In this document: positions 1 to 8,467 of the stretch, one piece after another
Layout of the letters: every line of letters starts with the position of its first letter
How positions within the stretch are numbered: position 1 is the first letter of the stretch
Origin: Arthrobacter sp. SLBN-83
GTDB lineage: Bacteria > Actinomycetota > Actinomycetes > Actinomycetales > Micrococcaceae
Direction of reading: 5' to 3'
NCBI RefSeq assembly: GCF_006715285.1
Contig: NZ_VFMX01000001.1
Location: forward strand, 2,046,001-2,110,000
DNA: 64,000 nucleotides
Notes under the pieces: model-generated
The model's database searches: none
Seen by the model: only the letters and a program-made list of their open reading frames with translations
Told to the model about the DNA's origin: nothing
Translations under genes and position numbers: made by a program

Positions 1-890
1 ACCGGAGCGAAGCGCGAGGTGCCGATGCCGCCGGAGACGTTGACCGGCGTCGTACTTCCGTTGCTTGACCAATCGTTGAGGCCTTTGGCGCGCCAGGTGG
101 GAAGATCGCAGTTGGAGATGATGGCGCCATAGCCGGGGATGCACAGCTGGCCGCCGTGAGTGTGGCCCGCCAGCAGGAGGTCCGCACCACTTTCGGTGAA
201 GTGGTCCAGTACCCGCTGGTAAGGGGCGTGGATGACAGCCACCTTGAGGTGGTCTTTGGCATTCTGGCTGACCGTTCCGCGGGGCCAGCCCGCGTACCGC
301 TCCCGCTTCAGGTGCGGATCGTCGACCCCTGAGAAGTCAAAGCGCATGCCGTTGAGCACCAGTGACTGGTTGCGGTTGGTCAGGTCCACCCAGCCGTTCA
401 TGCCGAAGCCTGAACGCAGGCGCGGCCAATCCAGGGCAACCGGCTTCGGCTTCACCTTGGACGGCCCCAGTAAATACGACGCCGGGTTCTTGGGGCTGGG
501 CGCGAAGTAGTCGTTGGAGCCGGGGACAAAGACGCCGGGGAACTGCAGGAGCGGCTTCAGGGCCTCCAGAAGCGGGTCCACTGCCTTGACGTGGCTGAGG
601 TTGTCCCCGGTGTTGACCACCAGGTCCGGCCGGAGGTCCGCCAAGGAGCCCAGCCACTCGGCTTTCTTCCGCTGCCCGGGCACGAAATGGATGTCGCTGA
701 GGTGCAGAATGCGGAACGGTTCGCGGCCGGGCGGGAGGATGGCCAGGCTCTCTTCCCGGAGGACGAACTGGTTCTTCTCCCACAGGCCGTAACCGAATGC
801 GGCAACGCCGGCGGCCGCCCCGGCACCGGCAGTGACGGCAAAGCCGCGCCCGATTGAACGGGCGCGGCTTGCCAGGCTATCGATGCTCAT
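1..890 (-). CDS. Metallophosphoesterase, membrane-anchored (3' end cut by window)
   Basis: Calcineurin-like phosphoesterase of the YkuE/YaeI type; family members hydrolyse phosphomonoesters or phosphodiesters with a two-metal centre. About 296 residues are visible and the C-terminus lies beyond the left edge. A hydrophobic, alanine/glycine-rich segment at residues 13-36 looks like an uncleaved signal anchor, so the enzyme should face outward. The metal motifs appear in order: LSDIHF (DxH), NTGDN, GSND in the place of the usual GNHD, and GHTHGGQL. The ATG start lies 6 bases after the stop of the upstream penicillin-binding protein gene, so the two are probably co-transcribed. No clear Shine-Dalgarno stands at the normal distance, which suggests translational coupling. 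The natural substrate cannot be told from sequence. Confidence 0.9.
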   Translation of the reverse strand, partial: MSIDSLASRARSIGRGFAVTAGAGAAAGVAAFGYGLWEKNQFVLREESLAILPPGREPFRILHLSDIHFVPGQRKKAEWLGSLADLRPDLVVNTGDNLSHVKAVDPLLEALKPLLQFPGVFVPGSNDYFAPSPKNPASYLLGPSKVKPKPVALDWPRLRSGFGMNGWVDLTNRNQSLVLNGMRFDFSGVDDPHLKRERYAGWPRGTVSQNAKDHLKVAVIHAPYQRVLDHFTESGADLLLAGHTHGGQLCIPGYGAIISNCDLPTWRAKGLNDWSSNGSTTPVNVSGGIGTSRFAP

Positions 891-896
891 ATGCGG

Positions 897-3233
897 TTAG
901 CCGTTTCCTTTGCCGTTGTTGCCGTTTCCGTTGCCATTGCTGGTCGGGGCGGGCGCCGGCGCCTGCGTGGCAGGAGCCTGCGTTGCCTGCGGGGCCGGAA
1001 CGGGAGCCTGGGTGGTCTGGGGAGTGGTCCTGCCAGGCGAAGGCGAGGTAGTGGTTGTGCCGTTGATCATGTTGCTCGGCGGGGCAGGGAACGGGTTGGT
1101 CCCATAGGCCGGAGCAATCTTGGCCATGTAGCTGGAGAACATGGGGCCCGCGATCATGTAGCCGTCAATGCCCTGGTAGAACTTACCGTTTACCGTGATG
1201 TTCTGCCCGGCGCGGTCCTGGGCGCCCAAGGGATCGCCGAACCAGGCGGCGGTAGCGAGGCCGGTGGTGTGGCCAACAACCCAGGTGGACCCGTTGTTGT
1301 TGGAAGTACCGGTCTTGGCGCCGATGGGGAAGGCCGTGGTGGTGGAAATCCGGGGCCGAATCAGCGAACCTGACCCCTTGTTGAGAACCTGCTCCAGCGC
1401 ATAGTTGACTCCGCGGGCAACCTCCGGCTTGATGGCATCGCGGCAACTGCTGGATTGTGCCGGCAACTGCTTGCCCGTGGCGTCGACAACCGAGGTGATG
1501 GCGATCGGTTCACAGTACTTGCCGTCGTTCGCGAACGTGGCGAAGGCGCTGGCCATGGTCAGCGGTGAGGTCTGAGTGGAACCCAGCAGGTTTCCAAGGG
1601 TCATCATGTTCACCTTGGGATTCGGTTCACTGCCATCGGCCGAAGGCAAACCACTGTGGAGTCCAACCGCATCAACGATCTTCTGGATTCCACAGAAGTC
1701 CAACTGCGCCGCTGAAGCAAACGTGACGGTGTTGATGGAGTTGTAGAGGCCCTCCAGGACGGTCAGCGGCTTGTACCACTGCGGCTCCGCGTTCTGCAGG
1801 TCGTCCGTGGCATCCAAGCCGGCGTTCTTCTGGGCGGTGCTGTAGGCGCCCTGTACTTTGCCGCAGGTGTTTTTCCACGGGTAGCCGATGGGGTAGACGC
1901 GCTGGGCCGCGTTGACCATAGTGTTCATGGTCTTGCCTTCATTCAGCCACTCCGCGAAGGTGAACGGCTTCATGGTGGAACCAGGCTGCGCACCGCCCAT
2001 GCCGTTAAGGTCGTTGCCGTCCTTGTCCAGCTTGTCCACGTTGAAGTTCAACTGGGAATCGAAGCCCTGGCCGGGCAGGAACGTAGTGTTCTGGGCCATC
2101 GAGATGATTTTGCCGGTGCCGGGCTGCACCGACACCATGGAGGCGCCCCACTTGTCCGGGTTGGCCCCGGCCGCAGCATTCACCTGCTCCTGTGCGGTGG
2201 CCTGCGCGTTGGGGTCCAGAGTGGTGGTGATGGTCAGGCCGCCGCGATAGATGACGTGCTGCCGTTCCTCTTTGTCCGCACCATAGGCCGGGTTGTTCTC
2301 CAGCAAGTGCAGGATGTAGTCGCAGAAGTAGGGGGCAGAGGCCGCATACGCACAGCCCTGCTTGGGCTGGGTTACCTTGGGCTCCACCGGGGTGGCCACA
2401 GCGGCCTGGTACTCCTCAGGGGTGATCTTGCCCTGGTCCTTCATCAGTCCCAGCACCAGGTCGCGGCGCTGCTTGGACTTCTCCGGATTGGTGATGGGGT
2501 CAAAAGCCGAGGGGCTGTTCACCAGGCCGGCCAACAGGGCTGCCTGCGGAAGGGTCAGGTCCTTCGCAGTGGTGCTGAAGAAATAGCGGGAGGCGGCTTC
2601 GATGCCGTACGCGTCCCGGTTGAAGAAAACGATGTTCAGGTAGCCCTCAAGGATCTGGTCCTTGCTGAACTCCTTCTCCAATGCGATGGCGAGCTTCATT
2701 TCGCGGAGCTTGTCGCCCACGCCCTTGTTGACGCCGTTGAGCTTGATCTGGTCTTCTTCGCCGGCGGCCGCGAGGTTGGCGTTAAGCACGTTGTTGACGT
2801 ACTGCTGCGTGATGGTGGACGCACCCTGCTTGTTGCCGCGGACAGTGCTGACCAGTGCACGGAGGATGCCGGTGGTATCCACGCCGCCGTGCTCGTAGAA
2901 CCGACTGTCCTCCACCGCAATGATGGCGTTCTTCATGTTCGGAGAAATCTGGTCCAGCGGAACCTTGGTGCGGTTCTCCGTGTAGACACTGGCAATCTCG
3001 CTGCCGTCCGCAGCCAGGATCCGCGTGGTCTGGCTGGGCGGATCGACCTTCAGCTCTGCGGGAAGGGAGTCGAAGAAGTCGATGGAACCGCTTGCAGCGC
3101 TGCCTGAGACGGCAGCGGCAGGGACCAGCAGGCCCGCCACGAGGACACCGCAAATTGCGCTCACGCCAAGGAAGAGAAGAATCTTACCCAGTGTGGTGGC
3201 AGTGTCGAATAAGGGGTTGTTGCGAGTCGCCAT
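897..3233 (-). CDS. Class A penicillin-binding protein (transglycosylase/transpeptidase)
   Basis: Bifunctional peptidoglycan synthase of 778 residues. There is a short cytoplasmic N-terminus, a membrane segment at about 18-42, then a GT51 glycosyltransferase domain with catalytic Glu109 in EDSRFYEHGG and the GASTITQQ motif near 137-144. The transpeptidase domain has SxxK at Ser419-Lys422 (GSTMKPF), SIN at about 499-501 and KTG at 640-642. The last 70 or so residues are a Pro/Thr/Ala tail ending in an Asn/Gly run, common in actinobacterial PBPs. I chose the ATG at 3233 because GGAAAAC precedes it and the protein begins with a normal short cytoplasmic tail; the reading frame stays open 52 codons further upstream. 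The metallophosphoesterase follows after 6 bases. Confidence 0.95.
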   Translation of the reverse strand: MATRNNPLFDTATTLGKILLFLGVSAICGVLVAGLLVPAAAVSGSAASGSIDFFDSLPAELKVDPPSQTTRILAADGSEIASVYTENRTKVPLDQISPNMKNAIIAVEDSRFYEHGGVDTTGILRALVSTVRGNKQGASTITQQYVNNVLNANLAAAGEEDQIKLNGVNKGVGDKLREMKLAIALEKEFSKDQILEGYLNIVFFNRDAYGIEAASRYFFSTTAKDLTLPQAALLAGLVNSPSAFDPITNPEKSKQRRDLVLGLMKDQGKITPEEYQAAVATPVEPKVTQPKQGCAYAASAPYFCDYILHLLENNPAYGADKEERQHVIYRGGLTITTTLDPNAQATAQEQVNAAAGANPDKWGASMVSVQPGTGKIISMAQNTTFLPGQGFDSQLNFNVDKLDKDGNDLNGMGGAQPGSTMKPFTFAEWLNEGKTMNTMVNAAQRVYPIGYPWKNTCGKVQGAYSTAQKNAGLDATDDLQNAEPQWYKPLTVLEGLYNSINTVTFASAAQLDFCGIQKIVDAVGLHSGLPSADGSEPNPKVNMMTLGNLLGSTQTSPLTMASAFATFANDGKYCEPIAITSVVDATGKQLPAQSSSCRDAIKPEVARGVNYALEQVLNKGSGSLIRPRISTTTAFPIGAKTGTSNNNGSTWVVGHTTGLATAAWFGDPLGAQDRAGQNITVNGKFYQGIDGYMIAGPMFSSYMAKIAPAYGTNPFPAPPSNMINGTTTTSPSPGRTTPQTTQAPVPAPQATQAPATQAPAPAPTSNGNGNGNNGKGNG

Positions 3234-3234
3234 G

Positions 3235-3263
3235 TTTTCCACTTTACCGGCAAGGGCTACGCT
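3235..3263 (+). promoter_or_regulatory. Candidate promoter for a leaderless mRNA
   Basis: TTTTCC (3235-3240), a 17-base spacer and TACGCT (3258-3263) sit so that transcription would begin at about the ATG at 3271. No Shine-Dalgarno precedes that ATG, which fits a leaderless message. This is pattern matching only; the -35 match is poor. Confidence 0.3.
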
Positions 3264-3270
3264 TTCTCTC

Positions 3271-3426
3271 ATGACCAAATGGGAGTACGCGACGATTCCG
3301 CTCATTATCCACGCCACAAAACAGATCCTGGACCAGTGGGGAGAGGACGGCTGGGAGCTCGTCCAGGTAGTCCCGGGACCTGACGGCAACGGCCTTGTCG
3401 CCTATCTCAAGAGGGAGAAGCAGTAG
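3271..3426 (+). CDS. Small DUF4177-like protein (51 aa)
   Basis: A 51-residue protein beginning MTKWEYATIPLI and containing the WGEDGWELVQVV core typical of DUF4177-like proteins of actinobacteria; the function is unknown. It has no signal peptide or membrane segment, so it should be cytoplasmic. It lies 37 bases from the divergent start of the penicillin-binding protein gene, and its stop is separated from the RidA start by a single base, so it is probably co-transcribed with ridA. The open frame extends upstream into the divergent gene, but the conserved family start is the ATG given here. Family assignment is from memory of the motif. Confidence 0.75.
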   Translation: MTKWEYATIPLIIHATKQILDQWGEDGWELVQVVPGPDGNGLVAYLKREKQ

Positions 3427-3427
3427 C

Positions 3428-3961
3428 ATGAGCACCCCCGCAGAAGCCCAGTCCAGCGCGGCCCCAGCGCCCGCATCCGCCGTCGAGCAGCGTCTCGCGG
3501 AACTTGGCATTACCCTCCCCGAAGTGGCCGCTCCCGTGGCTTCCTACGTTCCCGCTGTGGTATCCGGCAGCCACGTCTACACCTCGGGCCAGCTGCCGTT
3601 CATCAACGGCAAACTCGAAGCTACGGGCAAGGTGTCCGCAGGCACCGAAGGGTTCGCCGACGAGCCCACTGTCTCTCCCGAGGACGCCCAGAAGTACGCA
3701 GCCATCTGCGCCGTGAATGCCCTTGCCGCCGTCAAGAGCGTCATCGGGGACCTGGATCGGATTACCCGCATCGTCAAGGTTGTGGGATTCGTCTCCTCGG
3801 ACCCCTCGTTCACCGGCCAGCCCGCCGTCGTCAACGGCGCGTCGGAACTGCTGGGCCGCGTCCTTGGTGACGCCGGGCAGCATGCGCGTTCCGCCGTCGG
3901 CGTTGCCGTTCTTCCGCTCGACTCTCCTGTAGAGGTCGAGCTGATCGCCGAATTCAGCTAA
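3428..3961 (+). CDS. RidA/YjgF-family protein
   Basis: A 177-residue member of the RidA (YjgF/YER057c/UK114) family, whose best-known members deaminate reactive enamine/imine intermediates from PLP enzymes. After a 20-residue Ala/Pro N-terminus come the family blocks: the region around YVPAVVSGSHVYTSGQLPF, the central IVKVVGFVSS strand and a C-terminal ARSAVGVAVLPLDSPVEVE. The second and longer subfamily (about 150-155 residues, 'PaaI/YjgF-like') fits better than the 130-residue RidA core, and the catalytic arginine (R105 of E. coli RidA) appears as the Arg in HARSAVG. The start is the ATG right after the upstream stop. It is cytoplasmic and is followed after 15 bases by the NUDIX gene. Confidence 0.9.
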   Translation: MSTPAEAQSSAAPAPASAVEQRLAELGITLPEVAAPVASYVPAVVSGSHVYTSGQLPFINGKLEATGKVSAGTEGFADEPTVSPEDAQKYAAICAVNALAAVKSVIGDLDRITRIVKVVGFVSSDPSFTGQPAVVNGASELLGRVLGDAGQHARSAVGVAVLPLDSPVEVELIAEFS

Positions 3962-3976
3962 GACCGGACACTTCCC

Positions 3977-4888
3977 TTGCCTCACCTCGCACGACGCCTT
4001 TTTGCACTGCCCCAGGATCTTGAAGGGGCAGCGCAAAGCTGGCTCGAACACGGCGAGCGCACCCCCAGGGCCGCGCGCTTCGCCTCATCCGTTGTCCTCC
4101 TCCGGGATTCACCCACTGGGCTGGAGACATGGCTGGGCTACCGGCCCGGCTCTTCCCCGCTGGGGGTCCTCGCCTTCCCCGGCGGGTCCCTGGACCCGGC
4201 CGACGACGAGCCCATGGGCTGGTTGGGCCCCTCACCGCAGCATTGGGCTGAGCAGATGGGAACGGACGACGTCGGGCTGGCGCGCCGCCACGTGGTGGGC
4301 GCCATCCGTGAACTGTTCGAAGAAACAGGCGTGCTGTTGGCCGGTCCGGATATGTCGAACACCGTCGAGGCCACATCAACGTCGGAGTGGATGCGGGCCC
4401 GGGTAGCCGTGGCAGACCAGGAGAAGACGCTTGCCCAGGTGTTGGGAAAGCGCGGCCTCTCCCTGCGCACCGACCTGCTCAAATCGCTGGTCAACTGGCG
4501 TAGCCCGGACTTTGCGCACCGCAGGTTCGACACCCGCTACTTTGCCGCGACCCTCCCGCTTGGCCAGGAGCCGTCCCTGCTGGAAGGCAAGGGCGTCTGG
4601 GGCCGGTGGGTGAACGCGGCACAGGTGGTCCAGCAGCGGGACACCACCGCCTTGGGCGATGAAGCCGGCCAGGAGAACACGACGGGCCGCACCCTGGGGG
4701 AGTTGCTGGTTCCCGGTTCTGAAATCATGCTCGAGAAGATGGCCTCGGCGAACGGGTGCATCGCCTACCTGAGCTACAAGCGCAAACCCCACGTCTACCA
4801 GCCCAGCCTCGTGGAAGAGGACGGCAAGCTCATGCTGGAAGTCGAGGCTGCCAAAACCGTGGCGGGAGACCACCAGCGCGAACGCTGA
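3977..4888 (+). CDS. NUDIX hydrolase, NUDT19-like
   Basis: A 303-residue NUDIX protein read from a TTG start. The NUDIX box is split: FPGGSLDPADDE at about 67-78 is separated by roughly 35 residues from the catalytic REL-FEETGVLL at about 110-122. This interruption is the hallmark of the NUDT19-like, CoA-diphosphatase-related branch rather than of classical MutT proteins. The substrate is probably a nucleoside diphosphate conjugate such as an acyl-CoA; that is inferred from the family. It follows ridA by 15 bases on the same strand and is the last gene before the arabinoside cassette. An upstream alternative start is not possible in frame without crossing into ridA. Confidence 0.85.
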   Translation: MPHLARRLFALPQDLEGAAQSWLEHGERTPRAARFASSVVLLRDSPTGLETWLGYRPGSSPLGVLAFPGGSLDPADDEPMGWLGPSPQHWAEQMGTDDVGLARRHVVGAIRELFEETGVLLAGPDMSNTVEATSTSEWMRARVAVADQEKTLAQVLGKRGLSLRTDLLKSLVNWRSPDFAHRRFDTRYFAATLPLGQEPSLLEGKGVWGRWVNAAQVVQQRDTTALGDEAGQENTTGRTLGELLVPGSEIMLEKMASANGCIAYLSYKRKPHVYQPSLVEEDGKLMLEVEAAKTVAGDHQRER

Positions 4889-4946
4889 TGCCCGGGGCGC
4901 CGGGTAAAATCTTCACCAAAGCCACTCCGGGAGCAAGGGGGCGCCT

Positions 4947-5948
4947 TTGCGCGCAACGGTCAAGGACGTAGCGCGTCTCGCAGGGGTTTCGCCAAAGACC
5001 GTCTCGAATGTCATGAACGGCATAGTCCCCGTCAGTGGTCCCACCCGCTCCAGGGTGGAGCAGGCCATGGCGGAACTGGATTACGTTCCCAATCTTTCTG
5101 CCCGGGGACTGCGCAATGGCAGGTCCGGCGTCATCGCGTTGGCGCTGCCGGACCTGGCCACCGCCTACTCTGCCGAATTAACGCACAGCGTCGTGGAGGT
5201 AGCCCACGAGCAGGGGTGGAGTGTGCAGCTCGAAGAGACCGGTTCTGATCCCGCCCGCGAATATGAGCTGATGTCGCGGGCCCGGTCAAATCTGATTGAC
5301 GGGCTCATCCTCAACCCGGTTGTGCTGGACGAGAGCGCCGTCAAAGTGGGCGTTTCGCTCCCGCCAGTGGTCCTGCTCGGGGAAGTGTCGCAGAAACTGG
5401 CCGACCGCGTATGGGTGGACAGCGTGGCCGCGGCCCGCGACATGACGCTGGCGCTTGGCAGGACGGGAAGACGGCGTATAGCGGTCTTGGGCGCCCCCGG
5501 GCGCCGGGGCTCTGCGGCGGCCGTCCTGCGCACCCGTGGCTACCAGACGGCGCTTGAGGAACTGGGCATGGCGTGGGATGACTCGTTGATTATCCCGTGC
5601 GAAAAGTGGAGCCCGGATGCGGCCGCCAGGGCACTGTCCGCGTACCTCGATTCAAACCCCGTTCCCGAGGCACTTTTCTGTTTCACGGATTCCATGGCCC
5701 TTGGCGCCCTTAGCGTGCTGTGGAAACGCGGCATCAGGGTTCCCGATGATGTTGCCGTAGCCGGATTCGACGACATTGGCCACGCGAAGTATGCCGTGCC
5801 TGCACTGACGACCGTTTCCTTCAACAAGCGCCAAGTGGCCCGTGAGGCCCTGCGTCTCCTCACCGAACGCATGGGCAACCGTGAGGGCCCGCAGCGGGTG
5901 GTCACCGTTGATTACGAAATCGTGGAGCGGGAGAGCACCGGCCCCTAG
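4947..5948 (+). CDS. LacI-family transcriptional regulator (arabinoside operon)
   Basis: A 333-residue LacI/GalR repressor. The helix-turn-helix is at residues 4-23 (VKDVARLAGVSPKTVSNVMN), followed by the hinge helix and a periplasmic-binding-protein-like sugar domain from about residue 60. The TTG start is supported by AAGGGGG five bases upstream. It stands directly ahead of a binding protein, two permeases and a GH51 arabinofuranosidase, so it most likely represses that operon with an arabinose-related inducer. A CG-centred dyad at 6038-6051, in front of the binding-protein gene, is the best candidate operator. The effector is inferred, not shown. Confidence 0.92.
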   Translation: MRATVKDVARLAGVSPKTVSNVMNGIVPVSGPTRSRVEQAMAELDYVPNLSARGLRNGRSGVIALALPDLATAYSAELTHSVVEVAHEQGWSVQLEETGSDPAREYELMSRARSNLIDGLILNPVVLDESAVKVGVSLPPVVLLGEVSQKLADRVWVDSVAAARDMTLALGRTGRRRIAVLGAPGRRGSAAAVLRTRGYQTALEELGMAWDDSLIIPCEKWSPDAAARALSAYLDSNPVPEALFCFTDSMALGALSVLWKRGIRVPDDVAVAGFDDIGHAKYAVPALTTVSFNKRQVAREALRLLTERMGNREGPQRVVTVDYEIVERESTGP

Positions 5949-5964
5949 CGCTGGAGCCATGGTT

Positions 5965-5980
5965 GGGCCCCATGCGGCCC
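5965..5980 (+). terminator. Weak hairpin after the LacI gene
   Basis: GGGCC (5965-5969) pairs with GGCCC (5976-5980) across a six-base loop and is followed by TAATT. The stem is only 5 bp, so termination would be partial. Confidence 0.3.
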
Positions 5981-6011
5981 TAATTGAGACCGGCACGTCA
6001 CTTTGCGAACG

Positions 6012-6041
6012 CTAACAAAATTTCATTGCGGCGGCTATTAC
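6012..6041 (+). promoter_or_regulatory. Candidate promoter of the arabinoside operon
   Basis: CTAACA (6012-6017, 4 of 6 matches to TTGACA), an 18-base spacer and TATTAC (6036-6041). The -10 overlaps the dyad at 6038-6051, the arrangement expected for LacI-type repression. The 5' leader to the GTG at 6162 would be about 115 bases. Pattern-based only. Confidence 0.35.
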
Positions 6042-6051
6042 AACGATGTAA
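6038..6051 (+). promoter_or_regulatory. Candidate LacI operator, CG-centred dyad
   Basis: TTACAACGATGTAA: six of seven positions pair around a central CG, the geometry of LacI/GalR operators. It lies between the LacI gene ending at 5948 and the binding-protein gene it probably controls. Confidence 0.5.
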
Positions 6052-6053
6052 CG

Positions 6054-6069
6054 TGTTGCCTGCGTCACA
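6054..6069 (+). promoter_or_regulatory. Weak Crp/GlxR-like site
   Basis: TGTTGCCTGCGTCACA resembles the TGTGA-N6-TCACA pattern: the right half is exact, the left half matches only TGT. It is close to the arabinoside promoter but would lie just downstream of the start predicted from the -10 at 6036. Confidence 0.25.
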
Positions 6070-6161
6070 CCTGAGCTTGCGGGGCTGCAATGGGGGGATC
6101 CCTGCAGGCAAGGGTTGAGGCACGAAATGACTTTCAGCGGACCCATCCAAAGGAGTGACGG

Positions 6162-7496
6162 GTGAAGCAGTTTGATTTTTTCGCAGGCAGGCAGCTGTCC
6201 AGGCGGCAGCTACTGTCAGGAACCGCAGCACTGGGCAGTGTCTTCGCTGCTGGCGCCTTGGCAGGATGCGGTGGAAACGCCTCCGCCGCAGCTCCCAGGG
6301 ACATCCAGTTCTGGCATCTCCTGTCCGGCGGCGACGGCATAAAGATGCAGGCCTTGATCAGCAAAGCCAATGAGGGCAACCCCGGGTTTAAGGTGCACCC
6401 GACCGTCCTCGCATGGGGGCCGCCCTACTACACCAAGCTCGCCATGGCATCGGCCGGCGGCCGGCCGCCGCAACTGGCCATCATGCACGCCAGCAGGGTC
6501 CCAGGTTATGCGCCCGGTGGACTGATCGATCCATGGGACCTGAACCTGCTGTCGGAGAACGGCGTCACGGCCGACAACTTTGCGCCCAGGATCTGGGACA
6601 AAAGCCAGCAGAACGGCAAGGTGTTCTCCATCGCCCTGGATTCACATCCGTTCATCATGTTCTACAACACGGACGTGGCAGGCAAAGCCGGTGTCCTGGC
6701 CGGCAATGGACAGCTGCAGGAAGTGAAGTCCCCGCAGGAGTTCATCGCCATGGCCAAGGAGATGCAAAAGGTTACCCAAGCCCACGGGTTGTCCTTTGGC
6801 TATTTGGGCAGTGGGTCCCAGATGTGGCGGCTTTTCTACACGCTCTACAAACAGCACGGCGCGGACATGGAACTGACACCCGGCCAGCCGATGAAGGTTG
6901 ACCGTGACGCCGCCATAGAGTCATTGGAATTCATGGCATCGCTTTTCGATGACACCATCGCGGCCAAGAGCGGCGATATCAGTACCGGCATCGCGGAATT
7001 CGCCCGCGGCGGCTCCGGAATGCTGTTCAGCGGTGTCTGGGAGCTGCCGACAATGAAGAAGGCAGGCCTCCCGGTGGACGCCGCAACCATCCCCAGCCTC
7101 TATGGCACAGCGGCTGCATACGCCGACTCACATTCCTTCGTCCTGCCACGGCAGCTGAACCTGGACGAACAGAAGCGCCGGGACGTCTATAAGTTCGTCA
7201 GCGACATCCTCAAGGGATCACTCTCGTGGGCAGAAGCAGGACACATTCCTGCTTATCAGCCCGTGGTCCAGTCCCAGGCCTACAAGGACCTCAAGCCGCA
7301 AGCGCATTACGCCAATGCCGCGGATGTCATTGCTTACGATCCCGAGTCCTGGTTCAGCGGCTCGGGCTCCGACTGGCAGACCTACTTCGCGGAAAACGTA
7401 CAGAACGTCCTCCTTGGACGCGATAAGGCAGCTGATGGATGGGCCGCCTTCGAGAAGCGCACCAACACCCTTCTTTCCCGGCCCAACCCGGTCTAA
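6162..7496 (+). CDS. ABC sugar-binding lipoprotein (arabinoside importer)
   Basis: Extracellular solute-binding protein of family 1 (444 aa). The N-terminus has a twin-arginine pattern (SRRQLLSG, residues 13-20), a hydrophobic stretch and the lipobox ALAGC with Cys36, so it should be exported folded and lipid-anchored outside the membrane. The mature part starts at the IQFWHLLSGG block typical of CUT1 sugar-binding proteins. The GTG start at 6162 is preceded by AAAGGAG at a good distance. It is followed by two permease genes and an arabinofuranosidase, so the ligand is likely an arabinose-containing oligosaccharide; that is inferred from context only. Confidence 0.92.
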   Translation: MKQFDFFAGRQLSRRQLLSGTAALGSVFAAGALAGCGGNASAAAPRDIQFWHLLSGGDGIKMQALISKANEGNPGFKVHPTVLAWGPPYYTKLAMASAGGRPPQLAIMHASRVPGYAPGGLIDPWDLNLLSENGVTADNFAPRIWDKSQQNGKVFSIALDSHPFIMFYNTDVAGKAGVLAGNGQLQEVKSPQEFIAMAKEMQKVTQAHGLSFGYLGSGSQMWRLFYTLYKQHGADMELTPGQPMKVDRDAAIESLEFMASLFDDTIAAKSGDISTGIAEFARGGSGMLFSGVWELPTMKKAGLPVDAATIPSLYGTAAAYADSHSFVLPRQLNLDEQKRRDVYKFVSDILKGSLSWAEAGHIPAYQPVVQSQAYKDLKPQAHYANAADVIAYDPESWFSGSGSDWQTYFAENVQNVLLGRDKAADGWAAFEKRTNTLLSRPNPV

Positions 7497-7523
7497 CCGC
7501 ACTGAGTGACAAAGGAGTCCTTC

Positions 7524-8465
7524 ATGAGTTCTTCATTAATAGCCCGGCGGAGCCCGGGGAACCGGGTTTCTTCACCAGCAGCCCGGGGGACCCGCAGCAG
7601 CGTCACCAGGAACAACCTAAGCGGTTGGGGGTTCGCAACGCCCTTCCTGGTATTTTTCCTCGTTTTCCTGGTGTGGCCGGTTGTCTACGGCATCTACATG
7701 AGCCTCACGGGCAAGTCCCTTACCGGAGCCAATGACAGCGTAATTGGCCTGGCGAACTACGCCGAAGCCTTCGCGGACGCCGACATGTGGCGCTCACTCG
7801 GAAATACCCTCTACTTCACGGTCATCAGCACGGTCCCACTCGTGCTTGTCGCCTTGGTGATGGCGGCACTGCTCAACGTTGGACTGCCGGCTCAGTGGCT
7901 GTGGCGCCTCTCGTACTTTGCCCCGTACCTGCTGGCGTCCACCGTGGTCTCGCTGTTTTTCACGTGGATGTACAACCCGCAGCTTGGACTGATCAACGAT
8001 TCCCTGTCCAAGATCGGCATCCCGAAGATCGCCTGGCTGAACGACCCCAACGTGGCCATGTGGGCGATCGTCATTGCCACGCTGTGGTGGACGGTGGGTT
8101 TCAACTTCCTGTTGTACCTGGCTGCGATGCAGAACATCCCCGCCCAGCATTACGAGGCGGCGTCATTGGACGGCGCCGGAGCCTGGCGCCAGCTCTTCTC
8201 CATCACACTGCCGCAACTGGGCCCCACCACCGTGATGATCGTGCTCCTTCAGGTCCTTGCCTCGCTCAAGATCTTCGACCAGGTGTACCAGATGACAGCC
8301 GGCGGACCCGGCGGTGCCACCAGGCCCGCGGTGCAGTACATCTTCGAAACCGGGTTCACCGGCTACCGGCTGGGCTATTCCGCAGCCATCTCCTACATCT
8401 TCTTCGGACTGATCGTGCTCGTCTCGGTCATGCAGTTCGTCATCACCCGCCGCAGGAGCGCATAA
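7524..8465 (+). CDS. ABC sugar permease, MalF type
   Basis: Inner-membrane component (313 aa) of a CUT1 sugar importer. After a basic N-terminus of about 40 residues there are six predicted membrane segments and the cytoplasmic EAA loop (YEAASLDGAGAWRQLF) that docks the ATPase. The ATG at 7524 has AAAGGAG six bases upstream; a GTG at 7506 in frame would include that ribosome binding site and is rejected. It pairs with the permease that begins 2 bases after its stop. Confidence 0.93.
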   Translation: MSSSLIARRSPGNRVSSPAARGTRSSVTRNNLSGWGFATPFLVFFLVFLVWPVVYGIYMSLTGKSLTGANDSVIGLANYAEAFADADMWRSLGNTLYFTVISTVPLVLVALVMAALLNVGLPAQWLWRLSYFAPYLLASTVVSLFFTWMYNPQLGLINDSLSKIGIPKIAWLNDPNVAMWAIVIATLWWTVGFNFLLYLAAMQNIPAQHYEAASLDGAGAWRQLFSITLPQLGPTTVMIVLLQVLASLKIFDQVYQMTAGGPGGATRPAVQYIFETGFTGYRLGYSAAISYIFFGLIVLVSVMQFVITRRRSA

Positions 8466-8467
8466 CC

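Noticed and set aside
6002..6015. Imperfect dyad TTTGCGAACGCTAA as a second arabinoside operator
   Set aside because: It is centred on AA rather than CG and does not match the better site at 6038-6051.
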